From: an uncultured delta proteobacterium
Lineage (GTDB): Bacteria > Myxococcota_A > Bradymonadia > REDH01
Length of the DNA: 7,311 nucleotides
Direction: 5' to 3'
Assembly: GCA_903873545.1 (NCBI GenBank)
Contig: CAIQPA010000160.1
Location: forward strand, 1-7,311
Part shown: one piece after another, positions 6,283 to 7,311 of the stretch
Layout of the letters: each line of letters begins with the position of its first letter
Position numbering within the stretch: position 1 is the first letter of the stretch
Notes under the pieces: model-generated
What the model saw: the letters and a program-made list of their open reading frames with translations, nothing else
Database searches by the model: none
What the model was told of the DNA's origin: nothing
Made by a program: the position numbers and the translations under genes

Positions 6283-7311
6283 ATGAAGTCGAAGACCCCC
6301 GCGAAGATGGCAGCGGCCGCGAAGCCTGCGCCGAAGGCAGCCGCGAAGCCCGCCGCAAAGGCCCCTGCAAAGGCTCCCGCGAAGCCCGCCGCAAAGGCCC
6401 CTGCCAAGCCTGTTGCAAAGGTAGCCGCGAAGCCTGCACCGAAGCCCGTCGCTAAGGCAGCCGCGAAGGCCCCTGCCAAGCCCGTTGCCAAAGCAGCCGC
6501 CAAGCCCGCGCCGAAGGCAGCCGCGAAGGCTCCTGCGAAGCCTGCGCCGAAGGCCGCCGCCAAGCCTGTTGCCAAAGCAGCCGCGAAGCCTGCGCCGAAG
6601 GCAGCCGCGAAGCCTGCACCGAAGCCCGTTGCCAAAGCAGCCGCGAAGCCTGCACCGAAGCCCGTTGCCAAGGCTCCAGCCAAGCCCGCTGCGAAGACTC
6701 CGGCCAAGGCTGTTGCAAAGGTAGCCGCGAAGGCTCCGGCCAAGGCTGTTGCAAAGGTAGCCGCGAAGGCACCTGCCAAGCCCGTCGCTAAGGCAGTCGC
6801 GAAGCCCGTTGCCAAAGCAACCGCGAAGGCCACCGCGAAGGCCCCTGCCAAGCCCGTTGCAAAGGCTCCTGCCAAGCCCGTCGCCAAGGCCCCTGCCAAG
6901 CCCGCGCCAAAGGCCGCTCCGAAGGCAGCCACGAAGCCCGTTGCAAAGGCAGCCGCGAAGCCCGCCGCGAAGGCCCCTGCCAAGCCTGCGCCGAAGGTAG
7001 CCGCGAAGGCCCCTGCCAAGCCCGCGCCAAAGGCCGCTCCGAAGGCAGCCGCGAAGCCCGTTGCCAAGGCAGCCGCGAAGCCCGCGCCGAAGACAGCCGC
7101 GAAGCCCGTTGCAAAGGCCCCTGCCAAGGCCCTTGCGAAGCCCGTCGCCAAGTCAGCCCCGAAGCCTGCGCCAAAGGCCGCTCCGAAGGCCGTCGCGAAG
7201 GCCGCAGCGAAGGCTGCCGCGAAGCCCGTTGCGAAGGCAGCCGCGAAGCCCGCGCCGAAGGCAGCCGCCAAGCCCGTTGCAAAGGCTCCTGCCAAGCCCG
7301 TTGCCAAAGCA
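6283..7311 (+). CDS. Histone H1-like lysine/alanine/proline-rich repeat protein (3' end outside window)
   Basis: The frame is open from the ATG at 6283 to the right edge, giving at least 343 residues with no stop. After a short start (MKSKTPAKM plus an Ala run), residues 11-342 are 83 consecutive tetrapeptides ending in Lys, mostly PVAK (17), AAAK (16), APAK (15) and PAPK (13). The visible part has 86 Lys and no Arg, Asp, Glu, aromatic, Cys or Gly residues, so it is extremely basic and almost surely disordered. Such (X)3K tracts occur in eukaryotic H1 tails and in bacterial H1-like proteins such as AlgP of Pseudomonas aeruginosa, and as tails on some HU proteins, where they bind and compact DNA. 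A nucleoid-associated role is therefore likely but inferred. No folded domain precedes the tail; one could follow beyond the window. It has its own leader and strong ribosome binding site, so it is probably not part of the mevalonate operon. The codons alternate GC-rich Ala/Pro with AAG, as expected of a real gene in this genome. Confidence 0.82.
   Translation, partial: MKSKTPAKMAAAAKPAPKAAAKPAAKAPAKAPAKPAAKAPAKPVAKVAAKPAPKPVAKAAAKAPAKPVAKAAAKPAPKAAAKAPAKPAPKAAAKPVAKAAAKPAPKAAAKPAPKPVAKAAAKPAPKPVAKAPAKPAAKTPAKAVAKVAAKAPAKAVAKVAAKAPAKPVAKAVAKPVAKATAKATAKAPAKPVAKAPAKPVAKAPAKPAPKAAPKAATKPVAKAAAKPAAKAPAKPAPKVAAKAPAKPAPKAAPKAAAKPVAKAAAKPAPKTAAKPVAKAPAKALAKPVAKSAPKPAPKAAPKAVAKAAAKAAAKPVAKAAAKPAPKAAAKPVAKAPAKPVAKA
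6601..6672 (+). repeat. 36-base near-perfect tandem duplication in the repeat array
   Basis: Bases 6601-6636 and 6637-6672 are identical except for the last base (AAA versus AAG). Each encodes AAAKPAPKPVAK. The near identity, including synonymous positions, points to a recent in-frame duplication of three 12-base units. Confidence 0.9.
6709..6780 (+). repeat. Second 36-base tandem duplication (AVAKVAAKAPAK)
   Basis: Bases 6709-6744 and 6745-6780 encode the same twelve residues and match at 34 of 36 positions, the first 24 bases being identical. The unusual GTT-GCA-AAG-GTA junction is shared by both copies. Confidence 0.88.
6889..7092 (+). repeat. 84-base duplicated block, copies 120 bases apart
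   Basis: Bases 6889-6972 and 7009-7092 match at about 80 of 84 positions, starting with the unit sequence APAK-PAPK-AAPK. The 120-base offset equals ten 12-base units. This is longer than expected from the simple repeat alone and suggests a segmental in-frame duplication. A further copy of the cca-aag/gcc-gct-ccg pair of units occurs at 7165-7188. Confidence 0.8.

Larger units (their letters stand above)
6313..7308 (+). repeat. 12-base tandem repeat array, 83 units, encoding XXXK tetrapeptides
   Basis: Each 12-base unit encodes three residues drawn mainly from Ala, Pro and Val, then Lys (AAG in all but five units). No insertion or deletion breaks the phase over 996 bases, and the array continues to the right edge. 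Because 12 is a multiple of 3, gain or loss of units would keep the reading frame. Larger duplicated blocks are visible inside it and are listed separately. Confidence 0.95.

Noticed and set aside
4872..7307. 811-residue open frame on the minus strand with Gly/Ala/Phe repeats
   Set aside because: It lies antisense to the whole of mvaA and to the XXXK array. The reverse complement of a 12-base unit ending in AAG cannot easily form stops, which creates the long frame; its repetitive GFAAAF-like content is only the mirror of the lysine array. The plus-strand proteins carry recognisable families and a proper ribosome binding site.
6313..7308. CRISPR array
   Set aside because: The repeats are directly adjacent 12-base units without spacers and form an uninterrupted reading frame.
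1457..7311. Alginate biosynthesis locus, from an AlgI-like gene plus an AlgP-like protein
   Set aside because: No alginate polymerase, epimerase or export gene is present, the AlgI-like family serves many polymers, and the AlgP resemblance rests on a low-complexity tail. The nearness is most simply coincidental.

Overview
The window is high-GC, tightly packed bacterial DNA with every gene on the + strand. Its core is a mevalonate-pathway operon: the C-terminal part of mevalonate kinase (cut by the left edge), diphosphomevalonate decarboxylase, phosphomevalonate kinase and a class II (bacterial-type) HMG-CoA reductase. HMG-CoA synthase and an IPP isomerase, which would complete the route from acetyl-CoA to IPP/DMAPP, are not in the window and may lie to the left. 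The host is probably a high-GC Gram-negative bacterium that uses mevalonate instead of the MEP pathway. A myxobacterial or other former-deltaproteobacterial lineage is plausible, but this rests on gene content and composition only and is low confidence.

Layout: 1-446 mevalonate kinase (partial); 446-1447 diphosphomevalonate decarboxylase; 1457-2881 an AlgI/DltB-type MBOAT membrane O-acyltransferase; 2889-3827 a membrane-anchored SGNH-hydrolase-like protein; 3824-4837 phosphomevalonate kinase; 4860-6164 HMG-CoA reductase; 6165-6282 a short intergenic leader with a strong Shine-Dalgarno; 6283 to the right edge, an open-ended lysine/alanine/proline-rich histone-H1-like protein.

The first six genes overlap or sit 7-22 bases apart, so they very probably form one transcript. 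The unexpected part is the pair in the middle. An MBOAT acyltransferase and its usual kind of SGNH partner (compare AlgI/AlgX-AlgJ, PatA/PatB, DltB/DltD) are spliced between mvaD and mvaK2, and the SGNH gene shares 4 bases with the phosphomevalonate kinase gene. This suggests that isoprenoid-precursor supply and acylation of an exported glycan or other envelope molecule are co-expressed, though the substrate cannot be read from the sequence.

The last gene is separate. It has its own leader and encodes at least 343 residues, of which 83 consecutive tetrapeptides end in lysine without a single slip in phase. It has no acidic, aromatic or arginine residues in the visible part. It resembles the basic tails of bacterial histone-H1-like proteins such as AlgP, but with almost nothing in front of the tail. 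The very long open frame on the opposite strand here is a by-product of this 12-base periodicity.
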